From JAXGMV01 sp040768445 (GTDB lineage Bacteria; Chloroflexota; Anaerolineae; Anaerolineales; Anaerolineaceae): DNA of 64,000 nucleotides. The notes beneath the pieces are model-generated. The model did not search any database and was not told the origin of the DNA. It was given only the letters and a program-made list of their open reading frames with translations. A program made the position numbers and the translations under genes. The DNA lies in contig JAXGMV010000001.1 in NCBI GenBank assembly GCA_040768445.1, positions 1,550,001-1,614,000 on the forward strand, read 5' to 3'. Shown piece after piece: positions 34,762 to 42,969 of this stretch; position 1 is the first letter of the stretch, and the number at the start of each line of letters is the position of its first letter.

Positions 34762-35070
34762 TTAATCGGCGCGTTCGATTTTGAACACAACTGGGCGTAA
34801 TCCGTCAGTGCAGCATGCAATTTGCACGCCTTCTTCTTTCATCCAGGGCATGCTGCCGCCCATCATCACTGCGGCGATGTCGCGCTGGATATCGGCAAAT
34901 GCCCATCCGCAAAATCCTTCAGGGATATCACCCGGGCCAGTTGAAAAAAAGACATCGCCAACTTCAAAACGCTGACATGGGGGAAGAGGTGATCTGTCAG
35001 GATGTCCGTAAACATCCGCAAGCTCTGGAAAAAGGCTTTTCTTGATAACCGTGATTTTCACTGTATGCAT
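34762..35070 (-). CDS. TIGR04076 family protein
   Basis: A 102-residue protein matching the TIGR04076 pattern: V-K-I-T-V near the start, F-E-V-G-D-x-F, P-E-G-F-C-G-W-A, G-G-x-x-P-W, and C-C-T-D-G-L-R-P-V-V-F-K-I-E-R at the end. The paired C-C-T-D-G motif and the F-C are conserved in the family, whose function is unknown; metal or redox chemistry is possible. A clear GGAGG precedes the ATG. Confidence 0.85.
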   Translation of the reverse strand: MHTVKITVIKKSLFPELADVYGHPDRSPLPPCQRFEVGDVFFSTGPGDIPEGFCGWAFADIQRDIAAVMMGGSMPWMKEEGVQIACCTDGLRPVVFKIERAD

Positions 35071-35214
35071 GGATTTCCTCCATAATTTTCAATAAGAAAA
35101 CCAGACAAATTCATTATATCCGATTCAAAGGCTGCTTTGATAAGGCTTATTTTCCTTTCGCATTAGGTTCGCCAGGTCTATATATCTCAGTGATTAGCCT
35201 AAACTTGCTGGCCG

Positions 35215-35238
35215 CTTATCTATAAGGTGATTTATAAT
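35215..35238 (+). promoter_or_regulatory. Candidate rubrerythrin promoter with short palindrome
   Basis: A perfect TATAAT at 35233-35238 lies 46 bases before the rubrerythrin ATG. A 12-base palindrome-like element (CTTAT-CT-ATAAG, 35215-35226) sits just above it and could be an operator. It does not match the full PerR consensus. Confidence 0.35.
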
Positions 35239-35283
35239 GACTTACTAACAAATACAATAATTTTGGATATGGGAGTTAAGATC

Positions 35284-35781
35284 ATGTCAACAACAAAGCA
35301 AAACCTCAGACATGCATTTGCCGGTGAGTCGCAGGCTAATCGCAAATACCTCGCGTTTGCCAAGAAGGCTGATGATGAAGGTTATCCGCAGGTTGCCAGG
35401 CTGTTCAGGGCTGTTGCAGAAGCAGAAACTGTACACGCGCTTTACCATCTGCGTGTCTTAGGTGCTATTGGCACAACTGATGAAAACCTTAGAGCGGCAA
35501 TTAGCGGTGAACATTATGAATTCAAAAGCATGTACCCTGGTTTCATCGCTGATGCTGAAGCTGAGGGCGAAAAGGGCGCATTGAGGAGTTTCTCGATGGC
35601 CAATGACGTCGAAAAAGTCCATGCCAGGCTTTTCGAGGCTGCTCTTGAAGATCTGGCAAAGGAAGTTGAAGAAGGGGAATATTATGTCTGCCCGGTTTGT
35701 GGGTATACTCAGTTCCGCAGTGCGCCGGATAAATGCCCGGTATGCGGCGCACCGGCTTCAAGATTTATAAAGATCAGTTAG
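35284..35781 (+). CDS. rbr: Rubrerythrin
   Basis: A 165-residue peroxide-reducing iron protein of anaerobes. The ferritin-like domain carries E15, E48-x2-H51 and E110-x2-H113 iron ligands. The C-terminal rubredoxin-like domain has C136-x2-C139 and C151-x2-C154. I use ATG 35284, which has GGAG upstream, rather than earlier in-frame starts at 35227 and 35269. It points to an anaerobic or micro-oxic host. The electron donor is not in the window. Confidence 0.93.
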   Translation: MSTTKQNLRHAFAGESQANRKYLAFAKKADDEGYPQVARLFRAVAEAETVHALYHLRVLGAIGTTDENLRAAISGEHYEFKSMYPGFIADAEAEGEKGALRSFSMANDVEKVHARLFEAALEDLAKEVEEGEYYVCPVCGYTQFRSAPDKCPVCGAPASRFIKIS

Positions 35782-35802
35782 TTTTCAAAAAAGGTAACAG
35801 AT

Positions 35803-35831
35803 CACAGGCGGAGGCACCGCCTGTGTTGCTT
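35803..35831 (+). terminator. Terminator of rubrerythrin
   Basis: A 9-base-pair stem (CACAGGCGG 35803-35811 with CCGCCTGTG 35817-35825), loop AGGCA, weak T-rich tail. Confidence 0.6.
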
Positions 35832-35866
35832 TAATCTGATAGTTTCATGATTACCCGGGAAATTTC

Positions 35867-36724
35867 TTAGTTGTGGTCTTGAGGGGATGAGACGTCAATC
35901 CATTCAATTGAAGGGTGGAATTCAAAGCGCTTTCTCATCACTTCAATTGCCTGCGTGTTGCTGTCCACCAGGATGAAGTTTCTATCCAATTCTGTGCAGG
36001 CCGCGCCTGTGGTACCGCTGCCGGCAAAAAAATCCAACACTATGTCCCCTGGTTTTGAGGAAGCCTGGATGATGCGGCGCAGGATGCCCAGCGGTTTCTG
36101 GGTGGGGTAACCGGTTTTTTCTTTACTATTGGTGGGCACAATTGTGTGCCACCAAGTGTCAGTGGGCAGCTTGCCGCGGGCTGCTTTTTCAGGCCCAACC
36201 AGCCCGGGAGACATGTAAGGAATACGGTCAACGGCTTGCTGATCAAAAAAGTAGTTGACCGGGTCTTTGACATAAAGAAGGATGTTGTCATGCTTGGGCG
36301 GCCACTTTCGACGCGGCCGTCCGCCGTAGTCATATGCCCAGATGATCTCATTGAGGAAGCAGTCGCGGCCGAAAATCTGGTCCAGCAGTATCTTGCAGTA
36401 ATGGACTTCACGGTAATCAATATGAAAATACAGGCTTCCGGTAGGTTTCAGCAGCCTGTGCGCTTCAACAAGGCGCGGCTCAATAAACGACAGGAAATCA
36501 TCAAACCGGTCAAGGTAGGCTTTCTCACCCAGCGCAGTGGTTTCATAACGCCGGCCGCCAAAGCCCGTGCGATCGCCGTTTTCACTGCGCTCGGTTTTAA
36601 TTTGGGTGCGCGCCTGCACCTTTCCGGTATTAAAAGGCGGATCAATATAAATCAGATCAATGGCGTCTGATGCAAAGGATTTCAAAATTGGCAGGTTATC
36701 GCCAAAGTAAACGCGGTTTTGCAT
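35867..36724 (-). CDS. Beta-class DNA adenine/cytosine-N4 methyltransferase
   Basis: A 285-residue SAM-dependent DNA methyltransferase. The catalytic motif D28-P-P-F31 comes first and the SAM motif D-F-F-A-G-S-G-T-T follows near 240, the order of beta-class enzymes such as CcrM and HinfI methyltransferase. The middle, rich in aromatic and basic residues, is the target-recognition part. No restriction enzyme gene is adjacent, so it is an orphan candidate for epigenetic marking. The recognition site cannot be read from sequence. A TAAAAT ends 6 bases before the ATG. Confidence 0.87.
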   Translation of the reverse strand: MQNRVYFGDNLPILKSFASDAIDLIYIDPPFNTGKVQARTQIKTERSENGDRTGFGGRRYETTALGEKAYLDRFDDFLSFIEPRLVEAHRLLKPTGSLYFHIDYREVHYCKILLDQIFGRDCFLNEIIWAYDYGGRPRRKWPPKHDNILLYVKDPVNYFFDQQAVDRIPYMSPGLVGPEKAARGKLPTDTWWHTIVPTNSKEKTGYPTQKPLGILRRIIQASSKPGDIVLDFFAGSGTTGAACTELDRNFILVDSNTQAIEVMRKRFEFHPSIEWIDVSSPQDHN

Positions 36725-36730
36725 AAGCTT

Positions 36731-36736
36731 ATTTTA
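36731..36736 (-). promoter_or_regulatory. Candidate -10 box, leaderless start of the DNA methyltransferase
   Basis: TAAAAT on the minus strand ends 6 bases before the ATG at 36724; no Shine-Dalgarno. Confidence 0.35.
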
Positions 36737-36793
36737 ACACGTCTGCTTGAGAGATTACCTGATGGGATTTTTCAGGATGCTGGATCAAGCGGG

Positions 36794-36799
36794 TATAAT
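36794..36799 (+). promoter_or_regulatory. Candidate -10 box of the MFS gene
   Basis: A perfect TATAAT 50 bases before ATG 36850; the -35 region (TTCAGG at 17 bases) is weak. Confidence 0.4.
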
Positions 36800-36849
36800 T
36801 GGCACCTGTCAGGCAAAATAGAAATCATCCTCATATAAAGGACTACTCT

Positions 36850-38043
36850 ATGATCGCTGCCATTACAGCCCGAATTTCATCCATGTCGCGTGAGTTGAAG
36901 ATCTTTGTGCTTGTGTCATTTGTTCTCAGTGTCTCCTACAGCCTGGTTGACTCAACCTTTAACAATTATCTAAATGAGCGTTTCCAGCTGACAGGTTTTC
37001 AGCGGTCATTTCTTGAGTTACCACGCGAGTTCCCTGGCGTGATGGTAATTTTTGTTTCTGCCATGGTATGGTTTCTTTGCAGCCGGCGGCTGGGTGCATG
37101 GTCTTTGATACTGGCTGCATTTGGCACCTTCATGATGGGTTTTTTCTCACCTTCGTACGGCATCTTGATTATCTGGTTGTTCATCTACAGCCTTGGTTCT
37201 CATCTGTATATGCCGGTCGCCTCAACGATAGGCATGGATCTGGCCCGCACTGGTAAGACTGCCCAACGCCTGGGTCAGCTCAATGCAGTGCGTAACATGG
37301 CGACCATCACAGGCAGTTTTTTGGTTTTCATCGGTTTTGGCTACCTGAATTTTACTTTTTCCCACACTTTTGCATTGGGCACCATTGGCTTGTTGATAGC
37401 GGCAGGGCTGATGTTTATGATGAAACCCAAGCCATCGAGCAAGCCCCAGCTGTATTTAAAACTACACAAGGAATATTCACTGTTTTATTTACTGGCGATT
37501 CTGTTTGGCTCGCGGAAACAATTGTTTATCACTTTTGCACCCTGGGTGATTGTTACCATTTTCAACCAGCCTACACAAACACTGGCTACCCTGCTGACCA
37601 TCGGCGGCATTATCGGTATCGCCTTTCAACCCTTTTTGGGATGGGCGATTGATAAATTTGGTGAGCGCATCGTACTGGTAGCTGAGGCGGTTATTACCGT
37701 GTTTCTGTGCCTGGGTTACGGTTTCGGTAAGGACATATTTCCGGAACACACAGCTTTTCTAATTGTTTGCGGCCTGTACGTGTTGGATCAGATGTTGATG
37801 TCAGTCGGGATGGCGCGCTCAACCTACATCAAGAAGATAGCCCTGCAGCCCGAAGATGTTCAGCCGGCGTTGACTGCTTCTGTCACACTTGACCATATCT
37901 TCACCATTGTGATCGCCCTGATTGGCGGTGTGATCTGGAACTCCTTTGGGTTCCAATATGTCTTTTTGATGGGCGCCTTCATCGCTGTGATTAATGTTTT
38001 TGCTGCCAGCCATGTGAAAATATCCAGCAGCGTTGCAGGCTAA
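36850..38043 (+). CDS. Major facilitator superfamily transporter
   Basis: A 397-residue membrane protein with about 11-12 hydrophobic segments in two halves, fitting the MFS fold. I use ATG 36850, preceded by AAAGGA, instead of an in-frame ATG at 36799 that overlaps the -10 box. No family-specific motif tells the substrate. The gene stands alone, so no pathway is implied. Confidence 0.82.
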   Translation: MIAAITARISSMSRELKIFVLVSFVLSVSYSLVDSTFNNYLNERFQLTGFQRSFLELPREFPGVMVIFVSAMVWFLCSRRLGAWSLILAAFGTFMMGFFSPSYGILIIWLFIYSLGSHLYMPVASTIGMDLARTGKTAQRLGQLNAVRNMATITGSFLVFIGFGYLNFTFSHTFALGTIGLLIAAGLMFMMKPKPSSKPQLYLKLHKEYSLFYLLAILFGSRKQLFITFAPWVIVTIFNQPTQTLATLLTIGGIIGIAFQPFLGWAIDKFGERIVLVAEAVITVFLCLGYGFGKDIFPEHTAFLIVCGLYVLDQMLMSVGMARSTYIKKIALQPEDVQPALTASVTLDHIFTIVIALIGGVIWNSFGFQYVFLMGAFIAVINVFAASHVKISSSVAG

Positions 38044-38072
38044 TCACCTGTTCAACCAAGGTCAATGCTGTC

Positions 38073-38873
38073 TCAACGGCTCAGCCTATGACCGCAGGCA
38101 GTTGTGACCGGGTTATCTCGCGGCGCTCCCAACCAGATATCTTTTAAGATCAGATCACCGTTTGTGTCAAACTCAAAATAACCCGAAGGGTCCATTTCAG
38201 GTGGGATGTACCCACCATCGAATTCAGATATTTCTATGCTTCCGAGTTTAAGATCATAATTATAGGTAGCCCAATAATCGTGATAAATTTCAAATGGGTG
38301 CCATGTTACTGACATCTTACCAGCTGCATTGAACGTCACTTCGCCTATGGGTTCTTCCGGTTCATATTCGCTGCCATCCTGGCAGGAGATCTGGGCTTTT
38401 TCGCGCCAGTTGCCGGCAAAGGGATTGCCTTCCTCTGTGAAGACAAAGATCTTCTTTTCAAGCAGCTTGCGTCCCTTCTCAATGTTTGCTGTGACAACAA
38501 ACTGTGCACCATGCTCCACCGCGCTGTCCAGGGTTAACAAGCCGCTCTCTGGGTCAATTGTGACGCCTTGGCTTGGTTCAATCGACCAGACAACGCGGGT
38601 TTTAATTGGCGTAAAAACATAGCAGCACTCAATAATACCCACTTTAAGCTGTTGTTCTGCACCGGGCTTCATTTGCATGTCACCCGGCCAAAGGATTGTC
38701 AACTCCTCCAATGTTTCAGGATCGAGTTTACCGGCAGGAAGAACCTCGATAACTTTGTCACGTACAATATTGAAGGTTGGAATTACACCTTTAAACTGAC
38801 AAGCAATAGTTAGGCAGGCAATTACAATGATCAGCAGGATGATTCGAATAGTGTAAACTCTGTTATCCAACAT
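38073..38873 (-). CDS. Lipoprotein of unknown function
   Basis: A 266-residue protein with an N-terminal hydrophobic segment ending in the lipobox L-T-I-A-C25 (an earlier I-V-I-A-C20 is also possible). The mature part seems all-beta: a bacterial Ig-like segment near 60-150 (I-D-P-E-S-G-L-L-T-L-D-S-A) and a lipocalin- or jelly-roll-like remainder with aromatic residues. AAAGGAG precedes the ATG. Function unknown. Confidence 0.65.
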   Translation of the reverse strand: MLDNRVYTIRIILLIIVIACLTIACQFKGVIPTFNIVRDKVIEVLPAGKLDPETLEELTILWPGDMQMKPGAEQQLKVGIIECCYVFTPIKTRVVWSIEPSQGVTIDPESGLLTLDSAVEHGAQFVVTANIEKGRKLLEKKIFVFTEEGNPFAGNWREKAQISCQDGSEYEPEEPIGEVTFNAAGKMSVTWHPFEIYHDYWATYNYDLKLGSIEISEFDGGYIPPEMDPSGYFEFDTNGDLILKDIWLGAPRDNPVTTACGHRLSR

Positions 38874-38970
38874 TTGGCGCTCCTTTCTTCAGAAACACAT
38901 CAAACAGCACAAACACTATCGATGATTTACCGATAAAGTAGATAAAGGGAACGCAGATGGATGCCGGTTG

Positions 38971-39945
38971 TTATATTACTGCGGGTTCAAGCAGGGTGAG
39001 GGTGCAGGCGTCAATATCCAGTTCAGCCAGGCAGCCGATAGGCACCGTTGTTTGATCTTCAATGTGACCGATCATTAAGCCGCGCACAGCTGGTATACCC
39101 AACTGCTGGCAGCGGTAGGTAATGATTTCTTCAATTGTCAGCTGCTTTGCCCATGAGGCTGATGTATTGCAGTTGGTAAACTTGCCAAATGCAATGGCGG
39201 CCACTTTTTCCAGGCTGCCTGCCAGCCACAACTGGGTGAGATAACGATCCAGGCGATAGGTGGCTTCACCCACATCTTCCAGTACAAGGATCTTGTCAGC
39301 GTAATCCGGCAGGAAGGGTGATCCGGTAAGTGTTCCCATCAGGGATAGGTTACCGCCCATTAACCGACCGGTCACTTTGCCGCTGCCAATGCGTGAGAGA
39401 TGGTTCTTTCGATCGACAGCGCCGGGACCTTTTTCAAAATGAGGTGGCGCACCGATACCGATACGATCCTGCGGATCCATGGTCACCTTTCGAAATTCGC
39501 TGTAAGTGTAAGACGTGTAACTTTGTGCCGCAATCGGCCCGTGAAAGGTCATAACACCTGATCTGGCATAGATTCCATTCAGCAAGGCAGTGATGTCGCT
39601 GTATCCCATCAGAACTTTTGGGTTCCTGGCGATCATCTCATAATCGAGGTATGGCAGAAGGCGGGCTGAGCCATAACCGCCACCCAGGGTGATGATACCG
39701 TTGACGCTTTCGTCTGCAAACGCATTGTTCAAGTCTTCGGCTCGCTCTAAATCGCCACCAGCCAGGTAACCCCAGCGCTCATAAAGATGGGCGGCTTGTT
39801 TGACTTTGAAACCCATTGATTCAATCGTTTCAATTGCCAACGCAATGCCTTCATTGTCGTTTTGCGGCGATGCCGGCGCAATGAGGGCAATGGTATCTCC
39901 TTCGCTTAATCGATTGGGTTTAATCACTTCAGGTACATTATTCAT
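38971..39945 (-). CDS. LD-carboxypeptidase (peptidase S66)
   Basis: A 324-residue serine peptidase of the LdcA/MccF family, which trims the terminal D-Ala of tetrapeptide stems during murein recycling, or cleaves microcin C-like peptide nucleotides. The nucleophile is Ser116 (M-G-Y-S-D), with the catalytic Glu in L-E-D-V-G-E (223-227) and His294 (I-G-H-I-E). I use ATG 39945, which has GAGGAAG 4-10 bases upstream; the frame opens at ATG 39957. The start overlaps the stop of the HAD gene by 8 bases. No signal peptide, so cytoplasmic. Confidence 0.88.
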   Translation of the reverse strand: MNNVPEVIKPNRLSEGDTIALIAPASPQNDNEGIALAIETIESMGFKVKQAAHLYERWGYLAGGDLERAEDLNNAFADESVNGIITLGGGYGSARLLPYLDYEMIARNPKVLMGYSDITALLNGIYARSGVMTFHGPIAAQSYTSYTYSEFRKVTMDPQDRIGIGAPPHFEKGPGAVDRKNHLSRIGSGKVTGRLMGGNLSLMGTLTGSPFLPDYADKILVLEDVGEATYRLDRYLTQLWLAGSLEKVAAIAFGKFTNCNTSASWAKQLTIEEIITYRCQQLGIPAVRGLMIGHIEDQTTVPIGCLAELDIDACTLTLLEPAVI

Positions 39946-40732
39946 GATCTTCCTCATTGATTATTGCACTCTTCTCGAGGGTTGTTAGAAGCTCAGGTAG
40001 TTGATGGATGTGTCCCAATTCGTGGAACAGGCCAACCTGTTCAGGGCTCAACTGCACCTGCTCGTGTACCCAGGAGGTGTGGTAAGGTATGTAAACTGCA
40101 TGAGCGCCAATCTCGACCACCGGCAGGATATCAGACCGCAGTGAATTGCCAACCATCAGAAAATTCGCCGGTGCAACATTCAATTTACGGATCAGCGAGG
40201 CATACATCTCTGCTGTTTTTTCAGTGACTACTTCGATAACTTTAAAATAATTCTTGATGCCGGATTTTTCAAGCTTGGCCTGCTGATCGAGCAGGTCACC
40301 TTTTGTGATGACAACAAGCGGGTAAGCGTCAGCCAGCGTTTCCAGCGTCTGCTGAACCTGGTCCAGCAGGGTTATCTCTGATGCAAGCATTCTCTTGCCC
40401 AGCTCAATCACCAGCGACACTTTGCTGCTGTCAAGCTTACCGTTCGACAGCCTGGCATATGTTTCGATCATTGAGAGCATGAAAGCTTTGATACCGTAGC
40501 CGTAATATGGAATATTGGCGCCTTCAATCTCATCCAACACCGACTGCACATAAGCTGGCGAAAAATCAGGTGAGAAAGCCTCGGTAAAGGTTTTTTGAAC
40601 CTCTACATACAGGCTTTCTGTATGCCAAAGCGTATCATCTGCGTCCAGTGCAATCAGGTCAATCGGCGGCAAGTGGTCATTCTCCTTATGCGGTGCTGAG
40701 TAAATTCTAACATATCGGTGCGCTGTTACCAT
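39938..40732 (-). CDS. HAD superfamily hydrolase
   Basis: A 264-residue phosphatase-like protein. Motif I is D30-A-D-D-T with the nucleophile Asp30 and acid/base Asp32, motif II T-K-G near 145, and motif IV M-V-G-N-S-x-R-S-D near 193-201. The cap domain is a C1-type helical insert. Substrate unknown. The stop overlaps the LD-carboxypeptidase gene by 8 bases, so they are translated together. The first 25 residues are weakly conserved and the true start may be further in. Confidence 0.82.
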   Translation of the reverse strand: MVTAHRYVRIYSAPHKENDHLPPIDLIALDADDTLWHTESLYVEVQKTFTEAFSPDFSPAYVQSVLDEIEGANIPYYGYGIKAFMLSMIETYARLSNGKLDSSKVSLVIELGKRMLASEITLLDQVQQTLETLADAYPLVVITKGDLLDQQAKLEKSGIKNYFKVIEVVTEKTAEMYASLIRKLNVAPANFLMVGNSLRSDILPVVEIGAHAVYIPYHTSWVHEQVQLSPEQVGLFHELGHIHQLPELLTTLEKSAIINEEDHE

Positions 40733-40759
40733 GAATCGGAACTTAAATATTTATAAGAA

Positions 40760-40810
40760 ACCTCTCCGTTTTTGGATCCCGGTTTAACTTAAGGATCCTG
40801 GCGGAGAGGT
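40760..40810 (-). terminator. Large hairpin at the end of the sulfur operon
   Basis: Outer arms ACCTCTCCG (40760-40768) and CGGAGAGGT (40802-40810) are perfectly complementary, and two copies of GGATCC (40774-40779 and 40793-40798) can pair inside. On the minus strand the hairpin is followed by TTTCTTATAAAT. A second smaller hairpin (GCAGGT 40831-40836 with ACCTGC 40843-40848) lies between it and the last gene. Confidence 0.7.
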
Positions 40811-40864
40811 AGGTTATAGTTTATTGCACAGCAGGTCACTTAACCTGCAAAATCAACGATTAGA

Positions 40865-41359
40865 TTAGATGAAGATAATCTGTGCGCCTTCGGAGATTTC
40901 GATGAAATCGGTTGCGCCAAGAATTACCGCACCGTCAACAAAGTCTTCCTGCTTTAATTTGAACATGTCAACTGTCATTTTGCAGGCATAAATATTAGCG
41001 CCGGCATCTACGATCATCTCAACAAACTCATCCAGCGGTGGAACGTCAATCTTTTCCATTTCCTTATTCATCATCCAGGTTGCCATGGCTGACATACCGG
41101 GTATGCTGCCAATCCATGTTGGAATATGGAATGAGGGGTGCATGGCAGGGTTACCGATGGTGGAGATTCCGATTTTCTTCATCTTTTTCTTGGTGATCAC
41201 ATCCAAACCCCAGAAGGTGAAGAAAATATGTGTCTCGATGCCTTCCATACGGGCAGCATTTCCGAGGACACAGGCGGCAAGTGCCATATCCAGTGAACCT
41301 TTGGAGAGGATGATGGATATTTTGCGTGCTTCTTTATTGATGGCGGGTAATTCAGTCAT
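40865..41359 (-). CDS. DsrE/DsrF/DrsH-like family protein
   Basis: A 164-residue protein of the DsrE-like fold (COG2210-type), proteins that take up and pass on persulfide sulfur. The family core is visible: I-I-L-S-K-G-S-L-D-M-A near 17-27, F-F-T-F-W-G-L near 46-52, and the conserved A-C126-K-M-T near the C-terminal third; Cys30 is a second Cys. It is the last gene of the operon with a DsrC/TusE-like protein and a sulfide:quinone oxidoreductase-like flavoprotein, and AAAGGA precedes its ATG. No membrane anchor is clear, although a Met-rich hydrophobic stretch near 80-98 could touch the membrane. Confidence 0.87.
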   Translation of the reverse strand: MTELPAINKEARKISIILSKGSLDMALAACVLGNAARMEGIETHIFFTFWGLDVITKKKMKKIGISTIGNPAMHPSFHIPTWIGSIPGMSAMATWMMNKEMEKIDVPPLDEFVEMIVDAGANIYACKMTVDMFKLKQEDFVDGAVILGATDFIEISEGAQIIFI

Positions 41360-41386
41360 TTTTTATCCTTTATGATTGTGTTATGT

Positions 41387-41692
41387 CTAAATGCAGCCGT
41401 GGGGTTTACCGAGGCCTGATACTTTGGCTGCCAGCTTGGCTGGTCCGCCGGGGAAGAGGGCGTAGAGTTCTTTGGTGGTCACATCGGTACCCTTGGTGAT
41501 ATTGCGCGGGGTGGGTGATTCGCCGGTTTTGCCAAAGTGCTCGCGTGAAAAATTGATGACTACCCAGTGACGGTCAGTTAAGGCCAGGCCTGCGCGTGCA
41601 GCTATTGCTTCACCAATTTCTTTGGTCCAGGCTTTGGGATCGACCATAAAGCCTTCGCTGTCAAATGCTACGCTGTCAATTAAATTGCTCAT
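41387..41692 (-). CDS. TusE/DsrC family sulfur-carrier protein
   Basis: A 101-residue sulfur relay protein. The C-terminal arm ends G-L-G-K-P-H-G-C100-I, with the penultimate Cys that carries sulfur (CysA). The second Cys of true DsrC, ten residues earlier, is Ala here, so the protein is TusE-like in this respect and cannot form the intramolecular trisulfide of dissimilatory sulfite reduction. W-T-K-E-I-G-E near 22-28 and T-D-R-H-W near 39-43 fit the family. AGGAGA precedes the ATG. It lies 30 bases after the flavoprotein gene and 27 before the DsrE-like gene. Confidence 0.87.
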   Translation of the reverse strand: MSNLIDSVAFDSEGFMVDPKAWTKEIGEAIAARAGLALTDRHWVVINFSREHFGKTGESPTPRNITKGTDVTTKELYALFPGGPAKLAAKVSGLGKPHGCI

Positions 41693-41722
41693 TGTTGTTC
41701 TCCTGTGTGAGTTTAAAAATTA

Positions 41723-42952
41723 TTATAGTTTTTTGCCTGCCGTGGACATTTTTGACGGCAGTGGTATATGAACGCCCATCAGCATGGCGTAATACATGTA
41801 TTTGAAAACCAGCTTACCCCAGTGATTGATGTGGGTTTCCTTCAGCAGGCTAAAAGGTCCAACGCCTGGTACGGGGTAGGTTCCCTGCACGGGTTCATAG
41901 TCGTAGTTGAAATCAATCAGAATGGCTTTGCCATAGCCGGATTCGATGTAGCATAGAGAATGCCCATCAAAGTGCTCATCAAGGGGTTTGCCATTGATGT
42001 ATTGCAGAATGTTGTGTACGGCAGTCTCATGCTGGAAATGTGCCACAGAACCGGCTTTAGAGGCGGGTATATTGGTGGTATCACCAACTGCAAAGACATT
42101 TGGCCAACGGTCTGACTGCAGGGTGAACTTGTCGACTTCAATATAGTTCAAATCGTCACCGATGCCAGAATCTTCAATTGCTTTAATACCCATGTTGGTG
42201 GGGATTGAGACCAGCAGATCGTAGGGGATTTCCCTGTCATCATAGGAAGAAATAACATTGCGGGTTGAATCAACGCTGCCAATGGCATAATCTGTTACCA
42301 GTTCAATACCACGCTTGGTGAACATGTCTCCCAAGACTGCATTGGCACGCGGTTTGGTGAAGGCGCCATCGAGCGGAGTAGAAAAGATCAAATCAGTTTT
42401 GTTCCGGATACCGCGTTTGCGCAGGTGCCAATCCGCCAGGAAGACAAACTCCAGTGGCGCGACCGGGCATTTGACAGGCATCTCAGCCACGTTGACGACA
42501 AGACGGCCGCCATTGAAGCGCTTGAGCGCTTCAGTTAGTTTGACCGTACCTTCGTAGGTGTAGAAATCAAAAATATTTTGGTACCAGCCGGCGCCATCCA
42601 ATCCTTCTGTCTGATCAGGTCGTATATCCACACCGGTGGCGATCACCAGCAGGTCGTAGTTGATGGCGCGGCTGCCTTCAGTCAGTACAACGCGGTTGTT
42701 GTCAGGGTCAATCTGTTCAATGTCTGACCATACAATTTCAACTCTCGATGGAATGAATTTTTTCTTCGGGAAGATGACATCTGATGGTTTGTAGATATCG
42801 AAGGGCATAAAGATATAGCCTGCCTGGTAAAGATGCCTCTTGTCCTTGTCAACGATGATGATCTTCCATTCATCGTGATCAAGTTTTTTTGCCATTGCTT
42901 TTGCCATTAGGGTACCGGCAGTACCCGCACCAAGGATGAGAAAAGTTTTCAA
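41723..42952 (-). CDS. sqr: Sulfide:quinone oxidoreductase-like flavoprotein
   Basis: A 409-residue FAD protein of the disulfide reductase-like family. The dinucleotide motif G-A-G-T-A-G is at 8-13, the second FAD motif V-F-A-V-G-D at 286-291, and the redox-active Cys pair expected for sulfide:quinone oxidoreductases is present as Cys162 (V-K-C-P-V-A-P) and Cys334 (S-L-C-Y-I-E). The C-terminal 50 residues contain amphipathic aromatic helices fitting membrane attachment. The start is TTG 42952, with a perfect AGGAGG 7 bases upstream. It would oxidise sulfide to protein-bound or polysulfide sulfur and reduce quinone. A type II NADH dehydrogenase is the main alternative, but the Cys pair argues against it. 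Confidence 0.85.
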   Translation of the reverse strand: MKTFLILGAGTAGTLMAKAMAKKLDHDEWKIIIVDKDKRHLYQAGYIFMPFDIYKPSDVIFPKKKFIPSRVEIVWSDIEQIDPDNNRVVLTEGSRAINYDLLVIATGVDIRPDQTEGLDGAGWYQNIFDFYTYEGTVKLTEALKRFNGGRLVVNVAEMPVKCPVAPLEFVFLADWHLRKRGIRNKTDLIFSTPLDGAFTKPRANAVLGDMFTKRGIELVTDYAIGSVDSTRNVISSYDDREIPYDLLVSIPTNMGIKAIEDSGIGDDLNYIEVDKFTLQSDRWPNVFAVGDTTNIPASKAGSVAHFQHETAVHNILQYINGKPLDEHFDGHSLCYIESGYGKAILIDFNYDYEPVQGTYPVPGVGPFSLLKETHINHWGKLVFKYMYYAMLMGVHIPLPSKMSTAGKKL

Positions 42953-42969
42953 AAAAATGCCTCCTGAAA

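Noticed and set aside
35215..35240. PerR operator upstream of rubrerythrin
   Set aside because: Only a short CTTAT/ATAAG symmetry is present; it does not fit the PerR consensus well enough to call.
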